A DNA stretch of 64,000 bases from Oceanispirochaeta sp. M1 (GTDB lineage Bacteria > Spirochaetota > Spirochaetia > DSM-2461). Below the pieces are notes generated by a model that saw nothing but the letters and a program-made list of their open reading frames with translations, ran no database searches and had not been told where the DNA came from. The position numbers and the translations under genes were made by a program. Positions 32,603 to 41,924 of this stretch are shown piece after piece. Positions within the stretch are counted from its first letter, which is position 1. Each line of letters begins with the position of its first letter. Location of the stretch: positions 1 to 64,000 of the forward strand of contig NZ_QQPQ01000010.1 in the NCBI RefSeq assembly GCF_003346715.1, written 5' to 3'.

Positions 32603-35600
32603 TTGGAATTCGTTCATCTTCACAATCATTCTGATTATTCACTTCTGGACGGTGCCGCCCGTATTCCCAAATACGTTGAGATGGCTCAGGAAATGGGGAT
32701 GAAACACCTTGGGCTCACAGACCATGGAAACCTCTTCGGTGCCCTTCGCTTCGAGCAGGCCTGTCATGGTGCCGGGATCAATCCGGTAGTAGGCTGCGAG
32801 GTTTATGTCTCACCCACCACCCGTCAGGAAAAACAGACCAGCGGTTATAAAAACTTCCATATGGTTCTCTACTGTAAAAATGAAGAGGGTTACCGGAACC
32901 TGATGATTCTGGTCTCCAAGGGTTTTATTGAAGGTTTCTATTATAAACCGAGGATTGATGATGATCTTCTGAGAGCTCATCATGAGGGACTTATCTGCTC
33001 CACAGCATGTCTGGGAGGAGAAATTCCTCGCTATCTGGTCGCCGGTGACTACGAAAAAGCCAGAGACAAGGCCGTTGAATACAATGAACTCTTCGGTGAA
33101 GGGAATTTTTACCTGGAGATCATGGATCATGATATTCCCGAAGAAAAAATAGTTATAGAGGGAATCAAGAAAATCCATGCCGAGACAGGCATCCCCATTA
33201 TCGCCACAAACGACATCCATTACCTCAAGAAAGAACATGCCAGGGCACAGGACATCCTGGTCTGTATCGGTACCGGTAAGAAAATGGATGATGAAAAACG
33301 TTTCAAAATGGATAAAACGGAGATGTACTTCAAGACTCCTGAACAGATGCATGAAATGTTCGGCAATATTCCCGGAGCCCTTGAAAACACAGTCCGTCTC
33401 GCAGAAAAATGTGATCTGATAATTCCTCAGCCGGGCCCGATTCTCCCGGAATATGTGATTCCCGAAAACTTTGAGACCCAGGCGCAGTACCTGACACACC
33501 TTACATGGGAGGGAATCAAAGAACGTTACAACGAAGTAACAGATGAAATTACAAAAAGAGTCGAGTACGAACTGGACATTCTCCTGGGCATGGGATTTGA
33601 AGGTTATTTCCTTATTGTATGGGACTTTATTCATTGGGCAAGAGTCCACGACATCCCCGTAGGCCCCGGTCGAGGATCAGGAGCAGGTTCAATCATTGCT
33701 TATGCCATGAAGATAACAGACATAGATCCTCTCAAATACGACCTGCTCTTTGAAAGATTCCTTAACCCCGAACGTGTATCCATGCCTGACTTTGATATCG
33801 ACTTCTGCTTCGAACGTCGCGGCGAAGTTATTGAGTACGTCAACCGGAAATACGGTCACGACCAGGTAGGAGGAATCTGTACTTTCGGAACCCTTAAAAC
33901 CAAGGCCGTTCTCAAGGATGTAGCCAGAGTACTGGATATCCCCTTTGCCGAATCAAACGTTATTACAAAACTCATCCCCGAAGGGAAGGCCCCGGACGGA
34001 CGTAAGATAAATACCGAAGTTGCTCTGGAGATAGAACCAAAACTTAAAGAATTCTATGACCGGGGAGGAGCTTACAAAGAGCTTTTTGAGACTGCCAGTG
34101 TTCTGGAAGGTATGAACAGGCATATCTCTACCCATGCCTGCGGCAAGGTCATAGGGAACTCCGTTCTCACCGACTATGTTCCACTCTACAAGGATCAGAA
34201 AACCGGTGAAATCACGACTGAGTTTACCATGGATATCATTGAGCCCTGCGGCCTCGTAAAGATGGACTTCCTTGGACTTAAAACTCTTACACTTCTCAAG
34301 AATGTAGAGGGACTAGTACAGAAAATTGATCCCGATTTTGATGTAAATACAGTATCAGAAGAGGATAAGTCCACCTTTGATATGCTCAGTAATGGAAAAT
34401 CAACTGCGGTATTCCAGTTTGAGTCATCAGGAATGCAAAAAATTCTTAAGGATGCCAAACCGAATAACATTGAAGACTTAATAGCCTTGAATGCCCTCTA
34501 CAGACCGGGTCCACTGCAGTTTATCCCCCAGTTTATTGAAGGAAAGAAGAATCCCAGAACCATCAAGTTTCCTGACCCCTCTCTTGAAGAACTATTGACT
34601 CCGACCTACGGAGTCATTGTCTACCAGGAACAGGTAATGAAGGTAGCCCAGATTATCGGCGGATTCTCCCTGGGTAAAGCGGATATTCTGCGTCGTGCCA
34701 TGGGTAAGAAGAAACTGAAAGACATGGAGAAGATGAAGGTCGAGTTTATCGCCGGTGCCAAAAAGATCGGTCACGCCGAGAAGCACGCTTCGGGCATCTT
34801 CGATATGCTTGAGCCCTTTGCAGGTTACGGTTTTAACAAATCACATGCAGCAGCCTACTCGGTGGTTGCCTATAAAACAGCCTACTGCAAGGCTAACCAT
34901 CCGGCTGAATTCTGGGCAGCGAACCTGACCAATGAGATCAGCGACACCACAAAGATGACCGAATACATGGAAAGCGCCAGGGATGAGGGAATCGAGATCC
35001 TCGCTCCCGACATCAACTACTCCGAAAAATTCTTCAATGTTGTGGACAACAAGGTTTTCTACGGTCTTATCGGAATTAAGGGGATGGGTTCAGCTGCGGT
35101 GGATGTAATGATCGCCGAAAGAGAGGCCAACGGCCTTTATGAATCCTTTATGGATTTTCTTGAACGAGTCGATCTTCGTTCAGTAAATAAAAAAGTTCTG
35201 GAAGTGGGTATACAGTCCGGTCTTTTCGACAAGATCGAATCGTCCAATAGAGCCACCCTCCTCCACAACCTGGAAAAGATGCTGGATCATGTAAACAGCA
35301 TCAAAGAGCAGAGTCAGTTCGGACAGGTTTCCCTCTTTGGAGACAATCAGGATGAGATTACCCCGGTTCTTACTCTGGAAGTGGTCCCCGACTGGGAAAA
35401 TAAGGAGATTCTGCAGATTGAGAAAGACAATCTGGGATTCTACTTCTCCGGTCATCCTCTGGACGAATTCAGAACCTACTGGAATAAATGTACCAACCTC
35501 AAACTGGACAAGGCCTTCAGGGCCTCCTCTGAGAAAGATTATACCATCATGGGAATGATCAAGGGGGTCCGCTCCCTTATGACAAAGAAAGGTTCTAAAA

Positions 35601-36028
35601 TGGCCTTTGCCACCGTCGAAGACTTCAACGGCAGTATCGACCTGGTTCTCTTTTCAAAAACCTATGAAAAATATGCACATCTTCTGGAAGAAGACAAGGT
35701 CCTTGGATTCACAGGACAGGTGGATCTCTCCCGGAATGAACCGAGTTTCAAGGTAAAAGAGATGTTTGTCCCTGAGGATATGAGGGAGATACAATCAAGT
35801 GAAATTCATATTGAACTTGAAGAACGCGATTTTCTCACCGATGAACTTGTAGACTTCCGATCTTTTCTCCAGGACAGGGGTGGAAGCAGTTCAGTCTTCC
35901 TTCATCTCAAGCGTCCCAGTAAGAAATTCGTAGTTAAAATTTCAGGTCAGATATCCATCAGCCCCGCCCCTGCTGTCTTGAAGGAAATCGGGCGATATCC
36001 TATTGTATCAAATGTCTGGAAGGAGTAA
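32603..36028 (+). CDS. dnaE: DNA polymerase III subunit alpha
   Basis: The replicative polymerase, 1141 residues. The N-terminal PHP domain has HLHNHSDYSLLDGA and DHGNLFGA. The polymerase core has GPGRGSGAGSIIAYAM and the catalytic PDFDIDF (about residue 397). Helix-hairpin-helix and OB-fold regions follow. It is the DnaE1 type without an exonuclease domain. The start is TTG with GGAGGAG 7 nt upstream. The yggT and recG genes follow at 30 and 6 nt, forming one unit that ends at 38753. Confidence 0.98.
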   Translation: MEFVHLHNHSDYSLLDGAARIPKYVEMAQEMGMKHLGLTDHGNLFGALRFEQACHGAGINPVVGCEVYVSPTTRQEKQTSGYKNFHMVLYCKNEEGYRNLMILVSKGFIEGFYYKPRIDDDLLRAHHEGLICSTACLGGEIPRYLVAGDYEKARDKAVEYNELFGEGNFYLEIMDHDIPEEKIVIEGIKKIHAETGIPIIATNDIHYLKKEHARAQDILVCIGTGKKMDDEKRFKMDKTEMYFKTPEQMHEMFGNIPGALENTVRLAEKCDLIIPQPGPILPEYVIPENFETQAQYLTHLTWEGIKERYNEVTDEITKRVEYELDILLGMGFEGYFLIVWDFIHWARVHDIPVGPGRGSGAGSIIAYAMKITDIDPLKYDLLFERFLNPERVSMPDFDIDFCFERRGEVIEYVNRKYGHDQVGGICTFGTLKTKAVLKDVARVLDIPFAESNVITKLIPEGKAPDGRKINTEVALEIEPKLKEFYDRGGAYKELFETASVLEGMNRHISTHACGKVIGNSVLTDYVPLYKDQKTGEITTEFTMDIIEPCGLVKMDFLGLKTLTLLKNVEGLVQKIDPDFDVNTVSEEDKSTFDMLSNGKSTAVFQFESSGMQKILKDAKPNNIEDLIALNALYRPGPLQFIPQFIEGKKNPRTIKFPDPSLEELLTPTYGVIVYQEQVMKVAQIIGGFSLGKADILRRAMGKKKLKDMEKMKVEFIAGAKKIGHAEKHASGIFDMLEPFAGYGFNKSHAAAYSVVAYKTAYCKANHPAEFWAANLTNEISDTTKMTEYMESARDEGIEILAPDINYSEKFFNVVDNKVFYGLIGIKGMGSAAVDVMIAEREANGLYESFMDFLERVDLRSVNKKVLEVGIQSGLFDKIESSNRATLLHNLEKMLDHVNSIKEQSQFGQVSLFGDNQDEITPVLTLEVVPDWENKEILQIEKDNLGFYFSGHPLDEFRTYWNKCTNLKLDKAFRASSEKDYTIMGMIKGVRSLMTKKGSKMAFATVEDFNGSIDLVLFSKTYEKYAHLLEEDKVLGFTGQVDLSRNEPSFKVKEMFVPEDMREIQSSEIHIELEERDFLTDELVDFRSFLQDRGGSSSVFLHLKRPSKKFVVKISGQISISPAPAVLKEIGRYPIVSNVWKE

Positions 36029-36058
36029 ATCCTACCAGAATCTTAAGGGAGTATTAAT

Positions 36059-36646
36059 ATGAGTCCATTACAGGCTGTTTTTCAATTTCTCGCTGCCGCT
36101 GTTTCTGTATACATGCTGCTGATAATCTTCCGAGTTCTTCTCAGCTGGTTTCAGGGTCGTGTCAATGGAAAGGGTGTCGAGATACTTATCAAGGTTACAG
36201 ATCCATATCTGAATAAATTCAAAAGCATCACCTGGCTCCGCGTCGGAATGATGGACTTTTCACCTGTTGTAGGTATAGCTGTTCTGGGTATGGTTTCCCA
36301 GATATTTACCTCTCTTGCCGTCTCAGGGACCCTGGACCCCATGATGATTGTGGTTTATATCCTGAACACGATCTGGAGTTTCTTCGCTTTCTTTATCAAC
36401 ATTTTTATTGTCCTTATGATATTCCGACTGATAACTCTTCTGTTTTTTGCGAAGTGGAGTCATCAGGTTCTGTTTCAGATCGACAACCTTCTCTATAAGT
36501 CAGTTGCAAGAATCCTGGGATTTTTTACCACCAAGACTGTGAAGTTCACCACCGGCCTTGGGATTTCAGCAGCCATTCTGCTGGTATTGAGAGTCGGTCT
36601 CGGTTTCGGATTTGCCTACCTGTTCAGTTTCCTGATAGGACTCTAG
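36059..36646 (+). CDS. YggT family membrane protein (two repeats)
   Basis: A 195-residue membrane protein with four predicted helices in two YggT units. The first contains LLIIFRVLLSWF followed by LIKVTDPYLNKFKSI, the family signature; the second is more divergent. YggT proteins are linked to osmotic stress and, in some bacteria, cell division or thylakoid organisation; the mechanism is not known. It lies between dnaE and recG, with only 6 nt to recG. Confidence 0.85.
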   Translation: MSPLQAVFQFLAAAVSVYMLLIIFRVLLSWFQGRVNGKGVEILIKVTDPYLNKFKSITWLRVGMMDFSPVVGIAVLGMVSQIFTSLAVSGTLDPMMIVVYILNTIWSFFAFFINIFIVLMIFRLITLLFFAKWSHQVLFQIDNLLYKSVARILGFFTTKTVKFTTGLGISAAILLVLRVGLGFGFAYLFSFLIGL

Positions 36647-36652
36647 TGTTCC

Positions 36653-38719
36653 ATGTTCCTTGGAGAACTGCTGCAGCCGGTAAATCGTCTGAAAGGAATC
36701 GGTCCTAACCACCATAAATCACTGTCTGCCATGGGTATACTCACTGTGGGACAACTTCTGTCCCATTACCCTCTGCGCTATGAGGATCATCAAACAAAAA
36801 AGACGATCCTCCAGGCAGCCGGAGTGGATGCAGTCAATACTGTAATGACGGTGGTCGGACGGGACAGTTTCTACTGGAAAGGAAAGCAGACTCTCAAACT
36901 CCTGGTGGAGGATGATTCGGCCAGGGGCACACTTCTCTGTTATCACCGTAATTTCCTGGGCAACAAATATCTCGACGGGAGCCAGATCTTCCTTCATGGA
37001 CATTTCCAGTACAAATTCGGAGAGTGGAGCTGTGCGGATTTTGAATCTGAACCTGCCTCAGCCAATCCGGAAGTATTCGGAAAACTTCTGCCGGTTTACC
37101 CACTGGGAGGAAGTCTGAATCAGAATGTAATTCGAAAGGCTGTAAATCAGGCGCTGAAAGAATACACTCCCGGCCTGAGGGAAGAACTCCCCTCGTCTCT
37201 TTCTCAGCAGTTTGATTTCCCCGACAGGCTCAGCGCTCTCATAGCAATCCATAAACCTCAGAATCCATCAGAGCTTGAAGGAAGCAGATCCTATTTTATA
37301 TACGAAGAACTCTTTCATCTGCAGATAGCCGTAGGCAGGAATGCCCTGAAAGAGAGAAGTATCAAGCGCAGTACTAAAAGTGGACTCAACAGAGAGCTTG
37401 AGTCAAAGCTGAGAGAATCCCTCCCTTTCAAACTGACAGTTGATCAGGATAAGGTACTGGATGAAATCTGCGCCGATCTGGAAACAGGACGCCCCATGAA
37501 CCGCCTGATACAGGGAGATGTAGGCTCGGGTAAAACCCTGGTGGCCTTTATATCCGCCCTCAATGTTATAAGGGGAGGAAGGCAGGCCGCCCTGATGGCA
37601 CCTACCGAACTTCTTGCCCGGCAGCATGCTGAATCGGCAGCCCGGCTCCTGGAACCTCTGGGTCTCGCCATAGCCTATCTCTCCGGGAATACCCAGGGAG
37701 AAGGGAGACGCAACCTGCTGAAACAGCTTGAAGAGGGAAATGTAGATTTTGTTATCGGCACCCATGCCCTCTTTTCAAAAGATGTAGAATATAAAAACCT
37801 GGGACTGGCGGTTATAGACGAACAGCACCGTTTCGGTGTTACCCAGCGGCAGGCCCTGGCAGAAAAAGGGAGCTGCGTAGATCTGCTTTATATGACAGCC
37901 ACTCCTATCCCCCGGACACTGGCCATGACCGCCTTCGGCGATCTGGATGTTTCGAGTATCAAAACCATGCCCGCCGGCAGAAAGGCCATAGAGACTCACC
38001 TGACCCGGGAGGGAAATGAAGAGAAGGTCTACAGCTTTGTCCGTGAAGAACTAAGAAAAGGACAGCAGGCCTATTTTGTCTATCCCCTGATAGAGCAGTC
38101 TGAAAAAATTGATCTTAAGGATGCGGAGAATATGTATGCCCATCTTCAGAAAATATTTCCAGATCGATCCCTGGCACTGATCCACTCAAGAATTCCTGAT
38201 GATGATAAGAAGGAGAGGATGGAGGGTTTTTCCCATGGCGAGACAGATATCCTGGTGGCAACATCGGTTGTTGAAGTAGGAGTAGATGTTCCCAATGCTA
38301 CAATCATGGTTATCGAACATGCCGAGCGTTTTGGACTTTCCGCACTCCACCAGCTCAGAGGACGTGTAGGTCGTAGTGATCTTCAATCCTTTGCCTTCCT
38401 GATTTACAGCAATAAACTTACGGACGAGGGGAAACAGCGTCTTAAAATCATGATGGAGAATAGCGATGGATTTATCATAGCCGAAGAGGATCTCAAGCTG
38501 AGAGGCCCCGGTGAGATAGCAGGAGTCAGGCAGTCGGGGTATATGAAATTCAGAATAGCCGATATGATCAGGGACAGCGAAGTTCTTATGCAGGCCAGAA
38601 AGGATGTTCTGGCAGTCCTCGAGCTGGACCCTGCACTTTCCTCAGAAGAAAATTCTGTATTGAAGGAACTCTGGGATGCGGCTCCACCCTTTAGTGAGAC
38701 ACTGATCCGCACAGGCTGA
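36653..38719 (+). CDS. recG: ATP-dependent DNA helicase RecG
   Basis: RecG reverses stalled forks and branch-migrates Holliday junctions. The wedge (OB) domain is N-terminal (PLRYEDHQTK). The helicase motifs are all present: GDVGSGKT (motif I, about residue 287), DEQH (motif II), TATPIPRTLAM (III), and TSVVEVGVDVPNA and QLRGRVGRSD (V and VI). 688 residues is normal. It ends at the terminator 38723-38753. Confidence 0.98.
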   Translation: MFLGELLQPVNRLKGIGPNHHKSLSAMGILTVGQLLSHYPLRYEDHQTKKTILQAAGVDAVNTVMTVVGRDSFYWKGKQTLKLLVEDDSARGTLLCYHRNFLGNKYLDGSQIFLHGHFQYKFGEWSCADFESEPASANPEVFGKLLPVYPLGGSLNQNVIRKAVNQALKEYTPGLREELPSSLSQQFDFPDRLSALIAIHKPQNPSELEGSRSYFIYEELFHLQIAVGRNALKERSIKRSTKSGLNRELESKLRESLPFKLTVDQDKVLDEICADLETGRPMNRLIQGDVGSGKTLVAFISALNVIRGGRQAALMAPTELLARQHAESAARLLEPLGLAIAYLSGNTQGEGRRNLLKQLEEGNVDFVIGTHALFSKDVEYKNLGLAVIDEQHRFGVTQRQALAEKGSCVDLLYMTATPIPRTLAMTAFGDLDVSSIKTMPAGRKAIETHLTREGNEEKVYSFVREELRKGQQAYFVYPLIEQSEKIDLKDAENMYAHLQKIFPDRSLALIHSRIPDDDKKERMEGFSHGETDILVATSVVEVGVDVPNATIMVIEHAERFGLSALHQLRGRVGRSDLQSFAFLIYSNKLTDEGKQRLKIMMENSDGFIIAEEDLKLRGPGEIAGVRQSGYMKFRIADMIRDSEVLMQARKDVLAVLELDPALSSEENSVLKELWDAAPPFSETLIRTG

Positions 38720-38722
38720 CTG

Positions 38723-38753
38723 CCTCAGCAGAAATCTGCAGAGGATTTTTTTT
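38723..38753 (+). terminator. Intrinsic terminator of dnaE-yggT-recG
   Basis: CCTC-A-GCAG pairs with CTGC-A-GAGG around AAAT, with an A-A mismatch, and is followed by eight T. Downstream, CCTTAGG (38764-38770) and CCTAAGG (38811-38817) form a distant inverted repeat before rsmD, of unknown meaning. Confidence 0.85.
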
Positions 38754-38848
38754 ACAGGAGACCCTTAGGTCTAAATTGAATAACAGCAGAGAGAAATACA
38801 TTGGCAGAGGCCTAAGGATATTACTCACTCTGGTAGACAGGAGCTAAT

Positions 38849-39379
38849 ATGAGAATTACAGGCGGCCGTTACAAAGGCAGAACAATAAAATGTCCAAAGG
38901 GCGTAATCCGTCCCGCCATGGATAGAATGCGGGAATCCATGTTTTCCATTCTCGGGCCCCTTGATGGTCTCTCCTTTCTCGATATTTTTTCAGGCTCAGG
39001 CTCTGTTGGAATTGAAGCAGCATCCAGAGGTGCCGAACCGGTCCATTTGGTGGAGAAAGATCATATCAAGAAAAAAACAATTTATGAGAACATCAGCTGG
39101 GTGGAAACGGAGATAAAACTCTTTATGACACCAGTTGAAAAATTTCTCCCCAGGATTGGTAGAGAATATGATATTGTGCATCTTGATCCACCTTTTCCTT
39201 TTAAACAGAAACTTGAAGTTCTGCAACTGGCGGAATCTTCAGGAGTTCTGAAAAAGGGAGGTACACTCACCATGCACTATCCCGGAGAGGAGAGTTTTCC
39301 GGAAACTTTGGGAAGTTTCAGACAGTATGACCTGCGGGAATATGGGAGATCAAAGCTGATTTTTTATACCAGGGACTAG
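38849..39379 (+). CDS. rsmD: 16S rRNA (G966-N2) methyltransferase
   Basis: RsmD methylates G966 of 16S rRNA. A 176-residue protein with the family start MRITGGRYKGRTIKCPKG and RPAMDRMRESMFSIL, the SAM site FLDIFSGSGSVGIEAASRG, and the catalytic LDPPFPF near residue 112. CAGGAG lies 6 nt before the ATG. The downstream neighbour on the other strand is the antitoxin gene, with 16 nt between the stops. Confidence 0.95.
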   Translation: MRITGGRYKGRTIKCPKGVIRPAMDRMRESMFSILGPLDGLSFLDIFSGSGSVGIEAASRGAEPVHLVEKDHIKKKTIYENISWVETEIKLFMTPVEKFLPRIGREYDIVHLDPPFPFKQKLEVLQLAESSGVLKKGGTLTMHYPGEESFPETLGSFRQYDLREYGRSKLIFYTRD

Positions 39380-39395
39380 GCAGACAAATGTATGA

Positions 39396-39749
39396 TCAGA
39401 TAAACCTTGCTGGAGAAACCTGAAATATTTCTGATAACTTTAATACCATTACTTTGCTGATTCCTCTGCTCCCACGCTCCATGGCTGAAACGTTCTGTTT
39501 TACGGTTCCAATTTGTGCTGCCAGTTCAGACTGACTCATTCCATTTCTTTTACGGTACCTACGTAAAGAAGAACCAGGAGTAGAACGTTTCAATCGAGCC
39601 TGGTACCAGTCTGTCGCTCTGATATCAATCAGCTCATCATCATCTATGATATCAACATAACCATAAGTATCGTTAAGGAAACGGATAAGTTCTTCCGGAA
39701 TAGTATCGGCATTGATTTCAATATGGGGCTTTTTCACGACTGCCTGCAT
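39396..39749 (-). CDS. Xre-family antitoxin (HigA-like)
   Basis: A 117-residue protein. Residues 1-60 form an N-terminal domain of the type found in some HigA/MqsA-like antitoxins. Residues 60-115 are a helix-turn-helix of the Xre/Cro type: LRRYRKRNGMSQSELAAQIG, VKQNVSAMERG and ISKVMVLKLSEIFQVSP. It would bind the toxin and repress the pair. GGAGG precedes the ATG, and its start overlaps the toxin gene by 32 nt. The toxin-first order is the higBA type. Confidence 0.85.
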   Translation of the reverse strand: MQAVVKKPHIEINADTIPEELIRFLNDTYGYVDIIDDDELIDIRATDWYQARLKRSTPGSSLRRYRKRNGMSQSELAAQIGTVKQNVSAMERGSRGISKVMVLKLSEIFQVSPARFI

Positions 39750-39993
39750 AATATACCTCCAATTTAAGCTTTTCTTCAGAGATTATTCTCCAACAGGCAA
39801 CCCAGCGATAGCCTAGATGACAATGAAACTCAGACCTCTCATGATTCAAAGAACTGAAGTTTTTCCACCCTTTCTGAATAGGTCCCCCAACTCTGAGATC
39901 TTCTACCAGATCAAAAAAATCATCCTGTCTTGAAGAAGGCATCTTTAATACTCTTCTAAGAACCTTCTTATTTATTTCTACCGTGTATTCCAT
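39718..39993 (-). CDS. RelE/HigB-superfamily toxin
   Basis: A 91-residue protein from ATG 39993 (an ATG five codons earlier is possible). The layout MEYTVEINKKVLRRVLKMP, then KGWKNFSSLN, FHCHLGYRWVACWRI and LKLEVYYAGSREKAPY fits the RelE/HigB fold: a strand, helices, and a beta sheet with basic residues for mRNA cleavage on ribosomes. The final strand with YAGSREKAPY resembles the terminal HxxxY region of many RelE toxins. The short open frame and antitoxin partner support the call. The exact family is not certain. Confidence 0.75.
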   Translation of the reverse strand: MEYTVEINKKVLRRVLKMPSSRQDDFFDLVEDLRVGGPIQKGWKNFSSLNHERSEFHCHLGYRWVACWRIISEEKLKLEVYYAGSREKAPY

Positions 39994-40001
39994 ACAAATG
40001 T

Positions 40002-40030
40002 AATGCATTTTTGATTACCCATCAAGTCAA
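40002..40030 (-). promoter_or_regulatory. Putative promoter of the toxin-antitoxin pair
   Basis: Minus strand: -35 TTGACT (40025-40030), 17-nt spacer, weak -10 TGCATT (40002-40007). The predicted start is about 39995, two bases before the ATG at 39993, which favours that start over the upstream ATG. Confidence 0.35.
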
Positions 40031-40124
40031 TGCTGAAAGTGCCGAGTAAGCTTTTCTGTAATTTTGAGAAATCTTGATTACTGTATATTAGGTAGCAGAA
40101 CTCCTTTATTCTTCAAAAAACAGA

Positions 40125-40149
40125 ATACAGGATTAAAAATCCCCTGTAT
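40125..40149. repeat. Inverted repeat upstream of the LysM amidase gene
   Basis: ATACAGG (40125-40131) and CCTGTAT (40143-40149) form a hairpin with an 11-nt AT-rich loop. A T-run follows it at a short distance on the minus strand, where no gene needs terminating, so it may instead be an operator or leader hairpin of the amidase gene. Confidence 0.4.
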
Positions 40150-40190
40150 CTTTCTCTAAGAAATAGCCGGTTTTATTTCGATAAAGGATT

Positions 40191-41837
40191 ATGAGTTATA
40201 CTTTCCGAAAACCTCTGATCATCTCTGTGTTTATACTTCTGCCCCTGATGAGTCCATTTTCTATAGAATCACTCCATAAAGTGGAACCTGGAGAAAGCCT
40301 CTACTCACTGGCCAGTGAGTATGACTGCTCCGTAGAAGAGCTTAAAAATCTCAACAACTTGAATCGGGATGTTCTTTTCAGCGGTGAAGAGCTTAAAATA
40401 CCTCAGAGTTATGCAGATAAGCATATTGTAAGCTCTGGAGAGACACTCTCAGGGATTGCCGCCCGTTACGGCATTCCACAGGAAAAACTGATGTCAGTCA
40501 ATAAAATGAAAAACACCATGCTCCGCAGAGCTCAGGAGCTTGAACTGATCCGGCCACCCTATGCGGGAGAGATATGGACCGTACAGAAAGGTGATACCCT
40601 GAGCTGGATATCCCTCAAATTCAATATTTCCCAGGAACGTCTTAAACAGATCAATATGCTTAACAGCAGCAGCCTTAAGCTGGGGCAGACCATCAAACTG
40701 ACAGCCCCCCGGCCTCAGACAGTTACGGTTGCACAGGGAGATTCACTATGGAATATCTCAAAACGTTATGAACTCTCCATGGATGATATCAAAAACTGGA
40801 ATAATCTAAGCTCCGATTTCCTGAGGAAAGGAATGGCACTTCAGCTTTATCCTGTGACTCTGGAACTCAGCGATGATGAGGTAGTATTGGCTGCCCGCAG
40901 TACTCCGACAGACTCAACTCCAAAAGAAACAACTGAACAGCCAGTGGAAGAGACCGAACTCCGCCTTGCAGCAGTGAATCTCATACCGGCCCTCTATTTC
41001 TCGAGTCCCACAGGCAGGAGAACCCAACCCTCAGCCGACTACTATGAAGAAGATCTGAATGACCCCCTTGTCAATTACAAGGATGCCGCTGCTCTGATGG
41101 ATGAATTCACCGAAGCAGCAAAGTCCCTCCCCCCAATGAGCAGAAAGCTTAAAGGTTATACCATTATCCTTGATCCGGGACACGGCGGTCTTGATCCTGG
41201 AGCCATAGTGGAAAACAGCGATGGCTACGGAAATAAAGTCTATGTTGTTGAAGACGAATACTGCTATGATATAAGTCTCAGAGTATACAGAGACCTGATC
41301 CGTCATGGTGCCGATGTTCACCTTACGGTTATCAGCCCTAATCAGACCATAAGGACCACAGAGGATGCATCCATCACTTTTGTGAATCAGAAAAATGAAG
41401 TTTACAACAGCAGAATCATCAACAGCCTGGACCGTCGCTATGTATGGCCTGTGGGTAATACCTGGGGTCTTGATCAGAGAAAAGAGGCAGCCGCAGAATA
41501 TCTGGACGGAATAAGAAAAAAGAAAACCGCCTTTATCAGTATTCATGCGGATAATAATCCCGGAGATGGTGAAGGAAGCAGAGTACTTTATCATCCGGAT
41601 GAGAGCGGAACTGCTTCTCAGGAGCTGGCTGAACATCTCAGTAAAAATATGGGACTGGGTTCCATATCCCGTGCTCAGGATATAAGAGTACTGCATAATA
41701 ATCCCGCCGGAGTATCCGCTCTGGTGGAAGTGAGAAATCTGGCATACAGAAATAATGCCTGGGCTATTCGAAATGAAGAACTCAGACAGGACGATGCCGA
41801 TAGAATTGTCAGAGGCATTGTCTCCTATTTTAATTAA
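40191..41837 (+). CDS. LysM-repeat N-acetylmuramoyl-L-alanine amidase
   Basis: A 548-residue cell-wall hydrolase. After a signal peptide there are four LysM peptidoglycan-binding repeats (about residues 28-70, 78-120, 128-165 and 175-218). A variable linker (220-315) leads to an Amidase_3 domain with zinc ligands in ILDPGHGGLDPGA (His), VEDEYCYD (Glu) and SIHADNN (His), and the catalytic Glu in LVEVRNL. Relative to AmiC it has an insertion between the first His and Glu. AAAGGAT precedes the ATG. It cuts the amide bond between glycan and peptide, probably during cell separation. Confidence 0.93.
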   Translation: MSYTFRKPLIISVFILLPLMSPFSIESLHKVEPGESLYSLASEYDCSVEELKNLNNLNRDVLFSGEELKIPQSYADKHIVSSGETLSGIAARYGIPQEKLMSVNKMKNTMLRRAQELELIRPPYAGEIWTVQKGDTLSWISLKFNISQERLKQINMLNSSSLKLGQTIKLTAPRPQTVTVAQGDSLWNISKRYELSMDDIKNWNNLSSDFLRKGMALQLYPVTLELSDDEVVLAARSTPTDSTPKETTEQPVEETELRLAAVNLIPALYFSSPTGRRTQPSADYYEEDLNDPLVNYKDAAALMDEFTEAAKSLPPMSRKLKGYTIILDPGHGGLDPGAIVENSDGYGNKVYVVEDEYCYDISLRVYRDLIRHGADVHLTVISPNQTIRTTEDASITFVNQKNEVYNSRIINSLDRRYVWPVGNTWGLDQRKEAAAEYLDGIRKKKTAFISIHADNNPGDGEGSRVLYHPDESGTASQELAEHLSKNMGLGSISRAQDIRVLHNNPAGVSALVEVRNLAYRNNAWAIRNEELRQDDADRIVRGIVSYFN

Positions 41838-41847
41838 AATGCTTAAT

Positions 41848-41873
41848 CCTAATTAGATAAATTGGGGTTTTTT
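41848..41873 (+). terminator. Intrinsic terminator of the amidase gene
   Basis: CCTAATT (41848-41854) pairs with AATTGGG (41860-41866, one T-G pair), followed by T-rich 41868-41873. It separates the amidase from the his genes. Confidence 0.65.
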
Positions 41874-41924
41874 CAATTTGCTTTTTTATACTATACTGGC
41901 CGCATAACACTTTGGAGTAAGTAA

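Noticed and set aside
32810-33649. 279-codon open frame on the minus strand
   Set aside because: Antisense to the PHP and polymerase part of dnaE; a shadow of its codon use.
41031-41696. 221-codon open frame on the minus strand
   Set aside because: Antisense to the amidase domain, whose zinc ligands are in the plus frame.
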